Shown: positions 37,575 to 47,021 of the stretch, one piece after another
Numbering within the stretch: position 1 is the first letter of the stretch
How the letters are laid out: every line of letters starts with the position of its first letter
Assembly (NCBI RefSeq): GCF_024509555.1
Contig: NZ_JAMWEL010000017.1
Span: 1-48,556, forward strand
Origin: Streptococcus suis
GTDB lineage: Bacteria > Bacillota > Bacilli > Lactobacillales > Streptococcaceae
Length of the DNA stretch: 48,556 bases
Direction of reading: 5' to 3'
Made by a program: the position numbers and the translations under genes
The notes under the pieces: generated by a model
Database searches by the model: none
What the model saw: the letters and a program-made list of their open reading frames with translations, nothing else
What the model was told of the DNA's origin: nothing

Positions 37575-39095
37575 ATGACAGAGTTAGATACAACATCTGA
37601 AAACGCTACAAATAAAGGTAAATATCGACGCCAGCGTAAAAACTCACAGTCTCAAGAATTAAATCTTGATGAAGAGTTTAATGATAAACTATTAGACACA
37701 AAGATTTGGCCAGCAATCATTTGGAGTCTGCTACTAAGTATCTTTAGTGTCGCTAATCCATTTTTAACTTCTTTTGCAACCAATATACAAACTCAGAATC
37801 TGTATGCCGGTATGGCAATGATGTTCGGTCAGGTTCCATATGGAAATTTCTTTGGAACCAATGGGGTTTTGTACTATTTACTGGCCTGGCTAGGGCATAT
37901 TGATGGTGGATTTCTTGTTTTTGGACTGCTTCAATTTATTTTCTTAGTCATTGCAGGTATTTATTTTTATAAAATAATTGCTTATTTTGGTCAATCAGAT
38001 TATCTAGCGACTAGCTTTAGTCACTGGTTCTATATTTTTATATTTGCTCTTGGTTTCGGCGGTCTATATGCAGAAATCTTCGTACTTCCATTCATATTAA
38101 TGACTATATGGTTTCTGGTGCGTTATTTTGAGAACGCCATTCGAGATGAAGGCTTCATTTTATATGGGATAAACCTAGCATTGACATTTTTGATTTATCC
38201 AAAGGGAAGTATTTTGTGGCTGGTAGCCAGTCTTGTCCTGCTTGTCTTTAATATCAGAAATCAACAAAAGGCACGAGGTATTTACCAGTTCTTGGCGACT
38301 GTTTTTGGTTTCTTGCTAGTCATGTACGTAGTGGGATATTACGCTTTTGATTCAGAAATTTTGGGAAGTGCTATTCAGCAAACTTTCCTATATAATCTAC
38401 GTTTGGATTTCCAATATACTGACCTCTACTTGACGATTGCAATGGTTTCGGGATTCCTATTGCTATCTGGATTTTTCAAGAGTATGGTTCAAACCCTTAT
38501 ATCATTTGGGCAAGGTAAACATACCTATATTAAAATTATTCTCTTACTAGCATTCTTAGTTCAGCTCTTGTTCATTGTCGGGACAGATCATTTTTATTGG
38601 AGTTATTTACTTAATCTAGTTCCGTATGGGTTTGTGATGGGGATTGTTCATTTACAGGATGATTCAGTAGATGAAGAAGATAGCTATCTGAGATTACAAT
38701 TTTTCCTTCCTCTCTTTATTTGTTTGGGTATTTTTGCTCAACCTGCTTATGCTTACCTACTGCAAGGAGAGTTAGTGGCAGACCGAGAGAATGTTGCTCA
38801 ATATGTCAGTGAGCAAACAGAGGAAGCAGATAAGATTTATGTGTGGGACAATAGTGCAAGTATCTACCTTGATAGCCAGCGTCTTTCGTCAGCGACCATT
38901 ACCACCATTACCCCTTATCTGAATACGACGGAGAATAAAAACAGTCTGATTTATGACCTCAATAAAAATGATGCAACATATGTAGTGGTCAATAAAAATT
39001 TGCCAATTTTAGATGAAGTCAAGACAAATCTAGAATCCCAGTACAAGTCTGTACAGACAACTGATCACTTTATTATTTATCAAAAGAATGAATGA
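37575..39095 (+). CDS. polytopic membrane protein, GT-C glycosyltransferase-like
   Basis: A 506-residue protein with a charged N-terminal cytoplasmic tail (about 1-45), about ten to eleven membrane helices (45-405), and a C-terminal soluble domain of about 95 residues (YVWDNSASIYLDSQRLSSATI...). An extracellular loop after helix 1 has QVPYGNFFGTNGVLYYLLAWLG, similar in style to the first loop of GT-C/PMT-type glycosyltransferases (D/E near GPLYY). The C-terminal part also fits that group. Lipid-linked sugar transfer is only inferred; I do not know this protein's name. AAAGGGGAG precedes the ATG. Confidence 0.8.
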   Translation: MTELDTTSENATNKGKYRRQRKNSQSQELNLDEEFNDKLLDTKIWPAIIWSLLLSIFSVANPFLTSFATNIQTQNLYAGMAMMFGQVPYGNFFGTNGVLYYLLAWLGHIDGGFLVFGLLQFIFLVIAGIYFYKIIAYFGQSDYLATSFSHWFYIFIFALGFGGLYAEIFVLPFILMTIWFLVRYFENAIRDEGFILYGINLALTFLIYPKGSILWLVASLVLLVFNIRNQQKARGIYQFLATVFGFLLVMYVVGYYAFDSEILGSAIQQTFLYNLRLDFQYTDLYLTIAMVSGFLLLSGFFKSMVQTLISFGQGKHTYIKIILLLAFLVQLLFIVGTDHFYWSYLLNLVPYGFVMGIVHLQDDSVDEEDSYLRLQFFLPLFICLGIFAQPAYAYLLQGELVADRENVAQYVSEQTEEADKIYVWDNSASIYLDSQRLSSATITTITPYLNTTENKNSLIYDLNKNDATYVVVNKNLPILDEVKTNLESQYKSVQTTDHFIIYQKNE

Positions 39096-39118
39096 TTGCC
39101 TAGGCAGTCATTTTTTCA
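39091..39118 (+). terminator. terminator of the membrane-protein gene
   Basis: AATGATTGCC/GGCAGTCATT with a two-base loop and one G-U pair, followed by TTTTTT. The left arm overlaps the stop codon. Confidence 0.85.
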
Positions 39119-39201
39119 TTGACTTAGAAACAAAGGGATGTGTGGTATAATGGAGGAATAAGTAAACGGGAAAAAATCTCTAAAGGAATATAGGGAAAAT
39201 C

Positions 39202-41139
39202 ATGTCACAAATTATTGAATTACCAGAAATTTTAGCCAACCAGATTGCAGCAGGTGAGGTGATTGAGCGACCTGCCAGTGTGGTTAAGGAGTTGGTGGAG
39301 AACTCGATTGATGCGGGGGCCAGCCAGATAGAAATTCGTATCGAGGAAGCTGGACTAAAATCCATTCAAATTACAGACAACGGCGAAGGCATTGCTCCTG
39401 AACAAGTGTCTTTGGCTTTACGCCGTCATGCGACAAGTAAGATAAAAAATCAGGCAGACCTTTTCCGGATTCGGACCTTGGGTTTTCGTGGTGAAGCTCT
39501 GCCCTCCATTGCCTCTGTCAGTCAAATGGTTATCGAAACGGCTACAGCTGATCATACCCATGGCTTGCGTCTGGTTTCTAAGGGCGGAGTGGTTGAGTTA
39601 GAGGAGCCAATCAGTCGACCAGTTGGAACCCAGATGACTATTTCAGATTTGTTCTACAACACTCCTGCTCGTCTTAAGTATGTCCGCAGTCAGCAGGCCG
39701 AGTTATCGCATATCGCTGATATCATAAACAGGCTGAGCCTTTCCCACCCTGAAATAGCCTTTGCCCTAGTCAACGAAGGGCGAGAATTGATGCGGACAGC
39801 TGGAACGGGCAAGCTCCGTCAAGCGATTTCAGGTATTTATGGGATTGCTTCTGCTAAAAAAATGGTGGAGATCGAGGCCGAGGACTTGGATTTTCAGGTT
39901 TCAGGCTATGTTTCCCTGCCTGAATTGACCCGTGCTAACCGCAATTACATTTCTATTTTCATCAATGGTCGTTACATCAAGAACTTCCTACTCAACCGTG
40001 CCATTTTAGAAGGCTACGGTAGCAAGCTCATGGTAGGGCGTTTTCCGCTGGCAGTGATTTCTATTGAGATTGACCCTTATCTGGCCGATGTCAATGTTCA
40101 TCCGACCAAGCAAGAGGTCCGCATTTCCAAGGAAAAGGAACTGATGACCCTGATTCGCGAGGCTATTATCAAGGCTCTCAAGGAACAGGATTTGATTCCC
40201 GATGCCCTGGAAAATCTGGCCCAGTCTAGTACGCGTACCAAGGTCAAAGCAGAGCAGGTCACCTTGCCACTCAAGGAAAGCAAGCTTTACTATGATACCG
40301 TCAAGCAGGATTTCTTCCTCAAGCCAGAGGTGGTCGCTGAGGAAATCAAGCCTTTGAAGGAAGACAAACAGGCTCCTAAAGAAGTACCCGAGGAAAATGC
40401 AGTCAAGTCTGTCCAATTTGCAGAACGCCAGACAGCTGAAAGTGCAGACCCAGAACACCCTAACTTGAGTGCTAAAGAGTTGGCCAAATTAGCAGACAAA
40501 CTAGACCAAGAAGAAACATCAACCTTCCCAGAATTAGAATATTTTGGTCAAATGCACGGAACCTACTTGTTTGCACAGGGGAAAACAGGGCTTTATATCA
40601 TCGACCAGCACGCTGCACAGGAGCGGGTCAAATACGAATATTATCGTGAGAAAATTGGTCAGGTAGATAACTCTGCCCAGCAACTCTTAGTGCCTTATAT
40701 CTTTGAATTTCCTCAAAATGATGCCCTCAATCTTGCGCATAAAATGGATGCCCTCCGTCAAGTTGGTGTCAACTTAGAAGAGTATGGTGTCAACCAATTC
40801 ATCTTACGTGAGCATCCTATCTGGATGAAGGAAGAGGAGATTGAGTCGGGCGTTTACGAGATGTGCGATATGTTGCTCTTGACGGATCAGGTGTCTATTA
40901 AGCAGTATCGGGCAGAACTGGCCATCATGATGTCTTGTAAACGGTCAATCAAGGCCAACCATGCTTTGGATGATTACTCGGCGCGTGATTTGTTGCGGCA
41001 ATTATCGCATTGTCAAAATCCCTACAACTGCCCACATGGCCGACCAGTCTTGGTGCATTTTAGCAAGTCGGATATGGAAAAGATGTTTCGTCGCATTCAG
41101 GAAAATCATACGAGTCTACGTGAATTGGGGAAGTATTAA
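39202..41139 (+). CDS. mutL: DNA mismatch repair protein MutL
   Basis: A 645-residue MutL. The GHKL ATPase is shown by [20 protein letters not shown] and [11 protein letters not shown]. After a Lys/Glu-rich linker the C-terminal domain carries DQHA-x2-E-x4-E (about 467-478), the metal-dependent endonuclease motif of MutL in bacteria without MutH, and CPHGRP near the end. Nicking activity is therefore expected. mutS is not in the window. An extended TATAAT -10 at 39146-39151 is the likely promoter of mutL-ruvA. Confidence 0.97.
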   Translation: MSQIIELPEILANQIAAGEVIERPASVVKELVENSIDAGASQIEIRIEEAGLKSIQITDNGEGIAPEQVSLALRRHATSKIKNQADLFRIRTLGFRGEALPSIASVSQMVIETATADHTHGLRLVSKGGVVELEEPISRPVGTQMTISDLFYNTPARLKYVRSQQAELSHIADIINRLSLSHPEIAFALVNEGRELMRTAGTGKLRQAISGIYGIASAKKMVEIEAEDLDFQVSGYVSLPELTRANRNYISIFINGRYIKNFLLNRAILEGYGSKLMVGRFPLAVISIEIDPYLADVNVHPTKQEVRISKEKELMTLIREAIIKALKEQDLIPDALENLAQSSTRTKVKAEQVTLPLKESKLYYDTVKQDFFLKPEVVAEEIKPLKEDKQAPKEVPEENAVKSVQFAERQTAESADPEHPNLSAKELAKLADKLDQEETSTFPELEYFGQMHGTYLFAQGKTGLYIIDQHAAQERVKYEYYREKIGQVDNSAQQLLVPYIFEFPQNDALNLAHKMDALRQVGVNLEEYGVNQFILREHPIWMKEEEIESGVYEMCDMLLLTDQVSIKQYRAELAIMMSCKRSIKANHALDDYSARDLLRQLSHCQNPYNCPHGRPVLVHFSKSDMEKMFRRIQENHTSLRELGKY

Positions 41140-41178
41140 ACCGTTGACAAAGAATTGACACACTAGTAAAGGAAGTAT

Positions 41179-41769
41179 ATGTACGACTATATCAAAGGAA
41201 TTTTAACAAAAATCACTGCAAAGTATATTGTGGTAGAAACGCATGGAGTTGGTTACCTCTTGCAGGTAGCTAATCCTTATGCTTACTCTGGGCAAGTCCA
41301 GCAAGAAGTAACGGTCTATACGCATCAAGTGATTCGTGAAGATGCTCACTTGCTATACGGTTTTAAGACAGAAGCTGAGAAGTCTGTTTTCCTCAGTCTG
41401 ATTTCTGTTTCAGGAATTGGTCCGACAACGGCTCTAGCCATAATTGCTGTTGATGACAATGACGGTCTGGTACGCGCTATTGAGCAGAAAAATATCACCT
41501 ACTTGACTAAGTTTCCAAAGATTGGTAAGAAAACAGCCCAGCAGATGATTTTGGACTTGGAAGGCAAGTTTGTTATGAGCGAAGAAGCAGGTCCTGTCCA
41601 ACCAACAGCACCTGCCAGTGAAAATGTTGCCCTCGATGAAGCCATGGAGGCCATGGAAGCCCTTGGCTACCGTCCAGCCGAACTCAAGAAAATCAAGAAA
41701 TTCTTTGACGGTACTACTGACACCGCAGAAAACTATATTAAGTCAGCACTTAAAATGTTGATGAAGTAA
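41179..41769 (+). CDS. ruvA: Holliday junction DNA-binding protein RuvA
   Basis: A 196-residue RuvA that binds four-way junctions and recruits RuvB (32588). Domain I is [26 protein letters not shown]; the helix-hairpin-helix motifs are [16 protein letters not shown] and [19 protein letters not shown]; domain III (about 148-196) follows a Pro/Ala linker. In many bacteria ruvA and ruvB are adjacent; here they are 7.6 kb apart, as is usual in streptococci. Confidence 0.97.
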   Translation: MYDYIKGILTKITAKYIVVETHGVGYLLQVANPYAYSGQVQQEVTVYTHQVIREDAHLLYGFKTEAEKSVFLSLISVSGIGPTTALAIIAVDDNDGLVRAIEQKNITYLTKFPKIGKKTAQQMILDLEGKFVMSEEAGPVQPTAPASENVALDEAMEAMEALGYRPAELKKIKKFFDGTTDTAENYIKSALKMLMK

Positions 41770-41799
41770 TAAGATACAAAGGACGTAAAGGACAAAGAG

Positions 41800-41946
41800 A
41801 AAATAGACGGCCGAACAGAAATTTTGCTAGAAATTTCGTTGTGAGACCTCCGCAATGACAACTAGGTAAAAGGCGAGTTTTGACGAAGCCTTTTGCCAGA
41901 TGTCAACTGCGTTATTCGGTGATATTTAGGACTTAGAGTTACGTTT
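41800..41946 (+). repeat. 147-bp noncoding direct repeat, copy 1
   Basis: Begins AAAATAGACGGCCGAACAG and ends GAGTTACGTTT. It aligns without gaps to 42130-42276 with nine substitutions by hand count (about 94% identical). No reading frame is conserved. It contains short dyads such as AAGGCGAG...GACGAAGCCTTT. Confidence 0.9.
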
Positions 41947-41981
41947 TGCAAAGTATCGTAGCCGTGTTCAATTAACGTACC

Positions 41982-42087
41982 AGTATGATGGTTGCTGAAG
42001 CAACTCATCATACTACGGCAATCGCTATTTGCGACTTGCCTAGGTACCTTACTAATTCGCCACAAAAATAATATCGATTTTTGTGGC
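41982..42087. repeat. two hairpins between the direct repeats
   Basis: The first hairpin is AGTATGATG-g-TTGCT, GA, AGCAA-ct-CATCATACT (41982-42014). The second is GCCACAAAAA/TTTTTGTGGC with a nine-base loop (42059-42087). Together with the flanking repeats they look like part of one composite noncoding element. Confidence 0.7.
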
Positions 42088-42129
42088 TCATGTCGTGTTC
42101 AGATGCAAAGGTGTTAAGCGATACAAAGC

Positions 42130-42276
42130 AAAATAGACAGCCGAACAGAAATTTTGCAAGAAATCTCGTTGTGAGACCTCCGTAATGACAACTAGGTAAA
42201 AGGCGAGTTTTAACGAAGCCTTTCGCCAGATATCAACTGCGTTATTCGGTGATATTCAGGACTTAGGGTTACGTTT
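42130..42276 (+). repeat. 147-bp noncoding direct repeat, copy 2
   Basis: Second copy, same length and orientation as 41800-41946. Both copies are preceded by GATACAAAG, so the homology may begin a little earlier. Confidence 0.9.
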
Positions 42277-42350
42277 CTCACAGTCCTTAGTCTGTGTTTA
42301 GCTATTTTTTCAAAAATGTATCTAGCTATGCGTTCTAAAAAGGAGTTTCT

Positions 42351-42920
42351 ATGTCCCCTTGTGCTTGGGTCAATCCCAATAATCCCTTATATATTGCCTA
42401 CCATGATGAAGAATGGGGCAAGCCACTTCACGATGAGCAGGCTCTGTTTGAGTTGCTTTGCTTGGAATCCTACCAAGCAGGACTTTCCTGGGAGATTGTT
42501 CTCAACAAACGACAGGCTTTTCGCTCCGCTTTTTTCAATTATGACCTTGAAATAGTTGCAGCCATGTCTGATACAGACCTGGATACGCTGTTGGACAATC
42601 CAGGTATTATCCGCCACAAGGCAAAGCTGTACGCTACCCGCGCCAATGCCCAGGCCTTTCTTCGAGTACAGGAGGAATTCGGTACGTTTGATACGTATCT
42701 TTGGGAATGGGTGAACTTTACATCTATCGACAACCCTGTCAAGTCCTTCCGAGAATTGCCGACCAAGAACGACTTGTCTGAGCGGATTTCAAAAGATTTG
42801 AAGAAACGAGGCTTCAAATTTGTAGGTCCTGTCTGTGTTTACTCTTATTTTCAGGCAGCAGGTATCTTAAATGAACATAAAGAATCTTGTGATTTTAGAA
42901 ATCAATTACGAATTTATTAG
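42351..42920 (+). CDS. tag: DNA-3-methyladenine glycosylase I
   Basis: A 189-residue Tag enzyme excising 3-methyladenine from alkylated DNA. The zinc-binding residues of the family are present: C4, H18, H176 and C180. YHDEEWGKPLHDEQALFELLCLESYQAGLSW is the diagnostic N-terminal block with the catalytic-pocket Glu and Trp. AAAGGAG precedes the ATG. Confidence 0.96.
   Translation: MSPCAWVNPNNPLYIAYHDEEWGKPLHDEQALFELLCLESYQAGLSWEIVLNKRQAFRSAFFNYDLEIVAAMSDTDLDTLLDNPGIIRHKAKLYATRANAQAFLRVQEEFGTFDTYLWEWVNFTSIDNPVKSFRELPTKNDLSERISKDLKKRGFKFVGPVCVYSYFQAAGILNEHKESCDFRNQLRIY
42907..42914 (+). promoter_or_regulatory. candidate SigX (competence) box upstream of cinA
   Basis: TACGAATT matches seven of eight bases of the streptococcal competence box TACGAATA. 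It lies in the last codons of tag, about 43 bases before the cinA ATG. cinA-recA is a known late-competence operon in streptococci and comX is present at 47896. Confidence 0.55.
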
Positions 42921-42956
42921 ATGAGCGAGTAATCGCACCCTAGACAGAGGAGGAAT

Positions 42957-44138
42957 ATGAAAGCAGAACTAATCGCGGTCGGGACGGAGATTTTGACAGG
43001 CCAAATTGTTAACACAAATGCTCAGTTCCTTTCGGAGAAATGTGCAGAGCTGGGGATTGATGTTTACTTCCACACAGCTGTTGGAGATAATGAACAGAGG
43101 CTTTTGTCTGTACTGGAGGTAGCCAGCAAGCGTAGTGAGCTAGTCATTCTCTGTGGAGGACTTGGTCCAACTGGGGATGACTTGACCAAGCAGACCTTGG
43201 CGACCTTCTTAGGTAGAAATCTGGTTTTTGATGATGAGGCTATGGCAAAATTAGACCGTTTCTTTGCCAGTCGCCCAGGTCGTGTTCGTACACCCAACAA
43301 TGAACGCCAGGCACAAATTGTTGAGGGAAGTCAAGCTCTACAAAATCCAGCGGGTTTGGCAGTAGGAGGCATGATTGAGCAAAATGGGGTGACCTATATA
43401 GTTTTGCCTGGCCCGCCAAGTGAGCTCAAGGCCATGTTTTCTGAGAGTCTCTTACCTTTACTGACCCAATCTCAGCAGCAACTTTACTCGCGTGTCCTAC
43501 GCTTTTTTGGCATTGGTGAAAGCCAGTTGGTGACTGTTTTGGCGGACTTGATTGACAACCAAACTGACCCAACGATCGCACCCTATGCTAAGGTTGGAGA
43601 GGTGACTTTACGTTTATCTACCAAGGCAAATAGTCAAGAAGAAGCAAATCTACGTTTGAATCAGTTGGAAGAAGACATCTTACAACGTGATAAACTGAGA
43701 GAATATTTCTATGCCTACGGAGAGGACAATAGTCTGGTCAAAACGGTAGCGACTCGTTTGGTGGAGAAAAGACAAACCATAGCCATTGTCGAGCAGGGGA
43801 CAGGAGGTCTCTTGCAAGCTGAATTGAGTCTGGCTTTGGCTGAACAGCCGTATTTTAGCGGAGGAAAAGTCATCGGTCAGCTAGGGACAGAATCGGGCTG
43901 GCTATCAGAGGAAGCTGACTGCATTCGGCAGGAGCTGCAAGCTGATTTGGGTTTGGCTGTGTCTGTGCTTATCAAACCGGAATCAACAGAGGACAACGTA
44001 CTTGCAAAAGTATACCTCACTTTGGCTACGACCTCGGGTATTTCCCAAAAAGAGACAGATTTAGGTGGTTATTCGTGGGAATACCTTCGTCAGCTTGCTT
44101 GTCTGCAGGCTTTGGATTTTGTACGAAACACTTTGTGA
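42957..44138 (+). CDS. cinA: competence-damage protein CinA, C-terminal domain degenerate
   Basis: A 393-residue CinA, somewhat shorter than the usual 410-420. The N-terminal MoaB/MogA-like domain (AELIAVGTEILTGQIVNTNAQ, GGLGPTGDDLTKQTLA, LPGPPSELKAMF) is intact. In the C-terminal nicotinamide-nucleotide deamidase domain the catalytic AES-C/L-T-G/A-G motif is VEQGTGG (Glu279-Gln280-Gly281), so the catalytic serine is gone, and roughly 20 residues around the usual YSNEAK and GIAGPDGGT segments are missing or changed. In competent cells CinA helps bring RecA to the membrane. AGGAGG precedes the ATG. Confidence 0.94.
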   Translation: MKAELIAVGTEILTGQIVNTNAQFLSEKCAELGIDVYFHTAVGDNEQRLLSVLEVASKRSELVILCGGLGPTGDDLTKQTLATFLGRNLVFDDEAMAKLDRFFASRPGRVRTPNNERQAQIVEGSQALQNPAGLAVGGMIEQNGVTYIVLPGPPSELKAMFSESLLPLLTQSQQQLYSRVLRFFGIGESQLVTVLADLIDNQTDPTIAPYAKVGEVTLRLSTKANSQEEANLRLNQLEEDILQRDKLREYFYAYGEDNSLVKTVATRLVEKRQTIAIVEQGTGGLLQAELSLALAEQPYFSGGKVIGQLGTESGWLSEEADCIRQELQADLGLAVSVLIKPESTEDNVLAKVYLTLATTSGISQKETDLGGYSWEYLRQLACLQALDFVRNTL

Positions 44139-44160
44139 AATAGCAGATATTTGCTATAAT
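44133..44160 (+). promoter_or_regulatory. vegetative promoter of recA
   Basis: TTGTGA (44133-44138), 16-base spacer and an extended -10 TGCTATAAT (to 44160) lie across the cinA stop, so recA can be expressed without cinA. Confidence 0.65.
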
Positions 44161-44189
44161 AGTTTGACTAAGAAAAGAGGAGAAAATCA

Positions 44190-45341
44190 TTGGCTAAGAA
44201 ACCAGGAAAAAAATTAGAAGATATTACAAAGAAATTTGGAGATGAGCGTAAAAAAGCACTGGATGATGCCCTAAAATCAATTGAAAAAGATTTTGGTAAG
44301 GGCGCTGTCATGCGACTTGGTGAGCGGGCTGAACAAAAAGTTCAAGTCATGAGCTCAGGTAGTTTGTCAATCGACATTGCGCTTGGAGCAGGTGGCTATC
44401 CGAAAGGTCGTATCATTGAGATTTATGGTCCAGAGAGCTCAGGTAAGACAACTGTTGCCCTTCATGCAGTAGCTCAAGCCCAAAAAGATGGCGGTATTGC
44501 TGCCTTTATCGATGCAGAACATGCCTTGGATCCAGCTTATGCAGCAGCGCTTGGTGTTAACATTGACGAGTTGCTCTTGTCACAGCCGGATTCAGGGGAA
44601 CAAGGTCTTGAAATTGCAGGCAAGCTGATCGACTCTGGTGCGGTTGACTTGGTTGTTGTGGACTCGGTCGCTGCCCTTGTACCACGTGCAGAAATTGACG
44701 GTGATATCGGTGATAGCCATGTTGGTTTACAGGCTCGTATGATGAGTCAGGCCATGCGCAAACTTGGTGCTTCCATTAATAAAACTAAGACAGTAGCTAT
44801 TTTCATCAACCAATTGCGTGAAAAAGTAGGTGTCATGTTTGGGAACCCTGAAACAACACCTGGTGGTCGTGCGCTTAAATTCTATGCCTCTGTCCGTATG
44901 GATGTTCGTGGTAATACACAAATCAAAGGGACAGGCGACAAGAAAGATCAAAACGTTGGTAAGGAAACCAAGGTGAAAATTGTGAAAAACAAGGTGGCGC
45001 CACCATTTAAAGAAGCTGTTGTTGAAATCATGTACGGTGAAGGAATTTCTCGCACAGGTGAATTGATTGAGATTGGTAGCAACCTCGGCATTATCCAAAA
45101 AGCAGGTGCTTGGTATTCATATAATGGAGAGAAAATTGGCCAAGGTTCTGAAAATGCTAAGAAATTCTTAGCAGATAATCCAGCAATTTTTGATGAAATT
45201 GATCGCAAGATTCGTATTCATTATGGCTTGATTGAAGCAGATGGAGTTGAAGAGGTTGTGACCGAAGAAGCCCCTGTTGTTACGGAAGAAATCCAAGATG
45301 TTATCCTAGATCTTGATGGCGGTATTGAATTAGAAGATTAA
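44190..45341 (+). CDS. recA: recombinase RecA
   Basis: A 383-residue RecA. Walker A is GPESSGKTT (80-88); [30 protein letters not shown] and [16 protein letters not shown] are present. It starts with TTG ([12 protein letters not shown]), preceded by AGAGGAG; no in-frame ATG fits the conserved N-terminus. The acidic C-terminus is typical. It acts in repair and in integration of transforming DNA, linking it to comR/comS/comX in this window. Confidence 0.98.
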   Translation: MAKKPGKKLEDITKKFGDERKKALDDALKSIEKDFGKGAVMRLGERAEQKVQVMSSGSLSIDIALGAGGYPKGRIIEIYGPESSGKTTVALHAVAQAQKDGGIAAFIDAEHALDPAYAAALGVNIDELLLSQPDSGEQGLEIAGKLIDSGAVDLVVVDSVAALVPRAEIDGDIGDSHVGLQARMMSQAMRKLGASINKTKTVAIFINQLREKVGVMFGNPETTPGGRALKFYASVRMDVRGNTQIKGTGDKKDQNVGKETKVKIVKNKVAPPFKEAVVEIMYGEGISRTGELIEIGSNLGIIQKAGAWYSYNGEKIGQGSENAKKFLADNPAIFDEIDRKIRIHYGLIEADGVEEVVTEEAPVVTEEIQDVILDLDGGIELED

Positions 45342-45346
45342 AAACG

Positions 45347-45376
45347 AAAAAGTTTGGTGTGACCAGACTTTTTTTC
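45347..45376 (+). terminator. terminator of recA
   Basis: AAAAAGTTTGG, TGTGA, CCAGACTTTTT: an 11-bp stem with one G-U pair, followed by TT. Confidence 0.87.
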
Positions 45377-45500
45377 TTGTCTAAAACCGAATTATTCCCC
45401 AAAAATTTAAAGTTTTTTAAAAATAGGTCTACAGACCGAGGGATTTTGTGATATAATGGTATATAATGTGCTTACTAAGATGTAGCAAAGGAGTGACTAC

Positions 45501-45899
45501 ATGATTAAAATTTATACAGTATCTAGTTGTACTTCTTGTAAGAAAGCCAAGAACTGGTTGAATGCCCACCAATTATCCTACAATGAACATAACCTAGCAA
45601 AAGAGGCAATCACCAAGGAAGAAATTCTAAATATCTTGACCAAGACAGAAAACGGAATTGCTAGCATAGTTTCATCTAAAAACCGTTATGCAAAGAGTTT
45701 GGATTTCGATATTGAAGATTTGAGTGTCAACGAAGTGATTGACTTGATTACTTCTAATCCCCGTATTTTGAAAAGTCCGATTCTGATTGACGAGAAACGA
45801 TTGCAGGTAGGTTATAAGGAGGACGATATTCGTGCTTTCTTACCTCGCTCTGTTCGTAATGTTGAAAATGCTCAGGCTCGTATGCGAGCAGCTTTATAA
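45501..45899 (+). CDS. spx: Spx/ArsC-family regulator
   Basis: A 132-residue Spx protein that binds the RNA polymerase alpha C-terminal domain and redirects transcription under thiol stress. The redox switch C10-T-S-C13 is intact, which favours a true Spx. Conserved LNAHQLSYNEHNL and NPRILKSPILIDEKRLQVGY segments are present. Streptococci usually have two Spx paralogues (SpxA1, SpxA2); position beside ireB-ruvX fits SpxA1-type loci but I cannot settle which. Confidence 0.93.
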   Translation: MIKIYTVSSCTSCKKAKNWLNAHQLSYNEHNLAKEAITKEEILNILTKTENGIASIVSSKNRYAKSLDFDIEDLSVNEVIDLITSNPRILKSPILIDEKRLQVGYKEDDIRAFLPRSVRNVENAQARMRAAL

Positions 45900-45906
45900 G
45901 AGTAGG

Positions 45907-45936
45907 AAAGAACTCTGATGATAGAGTTCTTTTTGC
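45907..45936 (+). terminator. terminator of spx
   Basis: AAAGAACTCT, GATGAT, AGAGTTCTTT: a 10-bp perfect stem followed by TTG. Confidence 0.88.
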
Positions 45937-45943
45937 TCTTTCT

Positions 45944-45972
45944 TTGAGATTATGTAGATAGTGTGTTATAAT
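45944..45972 (+). promoter_or_regulatory. promoter of ireB-ruvX-DUF1292 operon
   Basis: TTGAGA (45944-45949), 17-base spacer, TATAAT (45967-45972): near-consensus vegetative promoter. Confidence 0.78.
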
Positions 45973-46004
45973 GGGAGTAAGACATAATGAAAGAAGGTGT
46001 AAGT

Positions 46005-46271
46005 ATGGGATTCACAGAAGAAACAGTCCGATTTCGTCTGGATGATACAGATAAGCAAGAAATTAGCCAAACGCTGACCAGTGTTTATCGTTCATTGGAT
46101 GAGAAGGGGTATAATCCAATTAACCAAATCATAGGCTACGTATTAAGTGGGGACCCTGCTTATATTCCGCGCTATAATGATGCCCGCAACCAAATTCGTA
46201 AACATGAACGCGATGAAATTATCGAAGAATTGGTGCGCTACTATTTGAAAGGAAATGGGATTGACCTCTAA
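46005..46271 (+). CDS. ireB: IreB family protein (UPF0297)
   Basis: An 88-residue protein of the IreB/YrzL family ([10 protein letters not shown], then [32 protein letters not shown]). In Enterococcus, IreB is phosphorylated on Thr4 and Thr7 by the PASTA kinase IreK and affects cephalosporin resistance; both threonines are present here. I chose the ATG at 46005 (GAAGGTG site) over 45987, which adds MKEGVS. It overlaps ruvX. Confidence 0.93.
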   Translation: MGFTEETVRFRLDDTDKQEISQTLTSVYRSLDEKGYNPINQIIGYVLSGDPAYIPRYNDARNQIRKHERDEIIEELVRYYLKGNGIDL

Positions 46272-46690
46272 TGAGAATAATGGGATTAGACGTCGGTTCT
46301 AAGACAGTTGGCATAGCCATTTCAGACCCCTTGGGCTTCACAGCTCAAGGATTGGAAATCATCCCAATTGATGAAGAAAAGGGTGAGTTTGGTTTGGAAC
46401 GCTTAACTGAGTTAGTAGAGCAGTATAAGGTTGATAAATTTGTTGTAGGTTTGCCAAAGAATATGAATAATACTAGCGGACCGCGTGTGGAAGCTAGCCA
46501 AGCTTATGGAGATTTATTAATTGAGCGTTACAACTTACCAGTTGATTACCAGGATGAACGTTTGACAACTGTTGCCGCAGAACGTATGCTGATTGAACAG
46601 GCAGATATTAGCCGCGGGAAACGTAAGAAAGTTATTGATAAATTGGCTGCCCAGCTGATTTTGCAAAATTATTTAGATAGAACATTTTAA
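46271..46690 (+). CDS. ruvX: Holliday junction resolvase-like protein RuvX/YqgF
   Basis: A 139-residue RNase H-fold protein: [17 protein letters not shown] supplies the first catalytic Asp, and DERLTT and the later [13 protein letters not shown] complete the site. Proposed as Holliday junction resolvase and in 16S rRNA 5'-end maturation in other bacteria. The start overlaps the ireB stop (TAATG). Confidence 0.94.
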   Translation: MRIMGLDVGSKTVGIAISDPLGFTAQGLEIIPIDEEKGEFGLERLTELVEQYKVDKFVVGLPKNMNNTSGPRVEASQAYGDLLIERYNLPVDYQDERLTTVAAERMLIEQADISRGKRKKVIDKLAAQLILQNYLDRTF

Positions 46691-46701
46691 AGGAGATACT
46701 A

Positions 46702-47019
46702 ATGGCACATCATCATGACCATGAACACGACCACAATCACGACGAGCGTGAATTGATTACTTTGGTAGACGACCAAGGAAACGAAACACTTTTTGAAATC
46801 TTATTGACGATTGACGGTCAAGAAGAGTTTGGTAAAAACTACGTCCTCTTAATTCCTGCAAGTGCAGAAGAAGATGAGAACGGAGAAGTTGAAATCCAAG
46901 CCTACTCATACATTGAAAATGAGAACGGCACAGAAGGTGACCTTCAACCAATCCCAGAAGACGCAACAGCCGAATGGGATATGATTGAAGAAGTCTTCAA
47001 CAGCTTTATGGAGGAATAA
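46702..47019 (+). CDS. DUF1292 protein (UPF0473, YrzB-like)
   Basis: A 105-residue acidic protein. After a His/Asp-rich N-terminus ([12 protein letters not shown], residues 3-14) comes the DUF1292 core [21 protein letters not shown] and YVLLIPA...[11 protein letters not shown]. It is always found behind ireB and ruvX in Firmicutes; its function is unknown. The His cluster could bind metal. AAAGGAG precedes the ATG. Confidence 0.92.
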   Translation: MAHHHDHEHDHNHDERELITLVDDQGNETLFEILLTIDGQEEFGKNYVLLIPASAEEDENGEVEIQAYSYIENENGTEGDLQPIPEDATAEWDMIEEVFNSFMEE

Positions 47020-47021
47020 AA

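Larger units (their letters stand above)
41770..42350. other. 581-base noncoding region with two long direct repeats and hairpins
   Basis: No gene. It contains a 147-bp sequence twice (41800-41946 and 42130-42276), and between the copies a strong interrupted hairpin (41982-42014, AGTATGATG...CATCATACT) and a perfect 10-bp hairpin (42059-42087). The remainder is the short leader of tag. Confidence 0.8.

Noticed and set aside
41862..42065. 67-codon minus-strand frame in the ruvA-tag gap
   Set aside because: It crosses only one copy of the 147-bp repeat and is not open in the other copy; no ribosome site.
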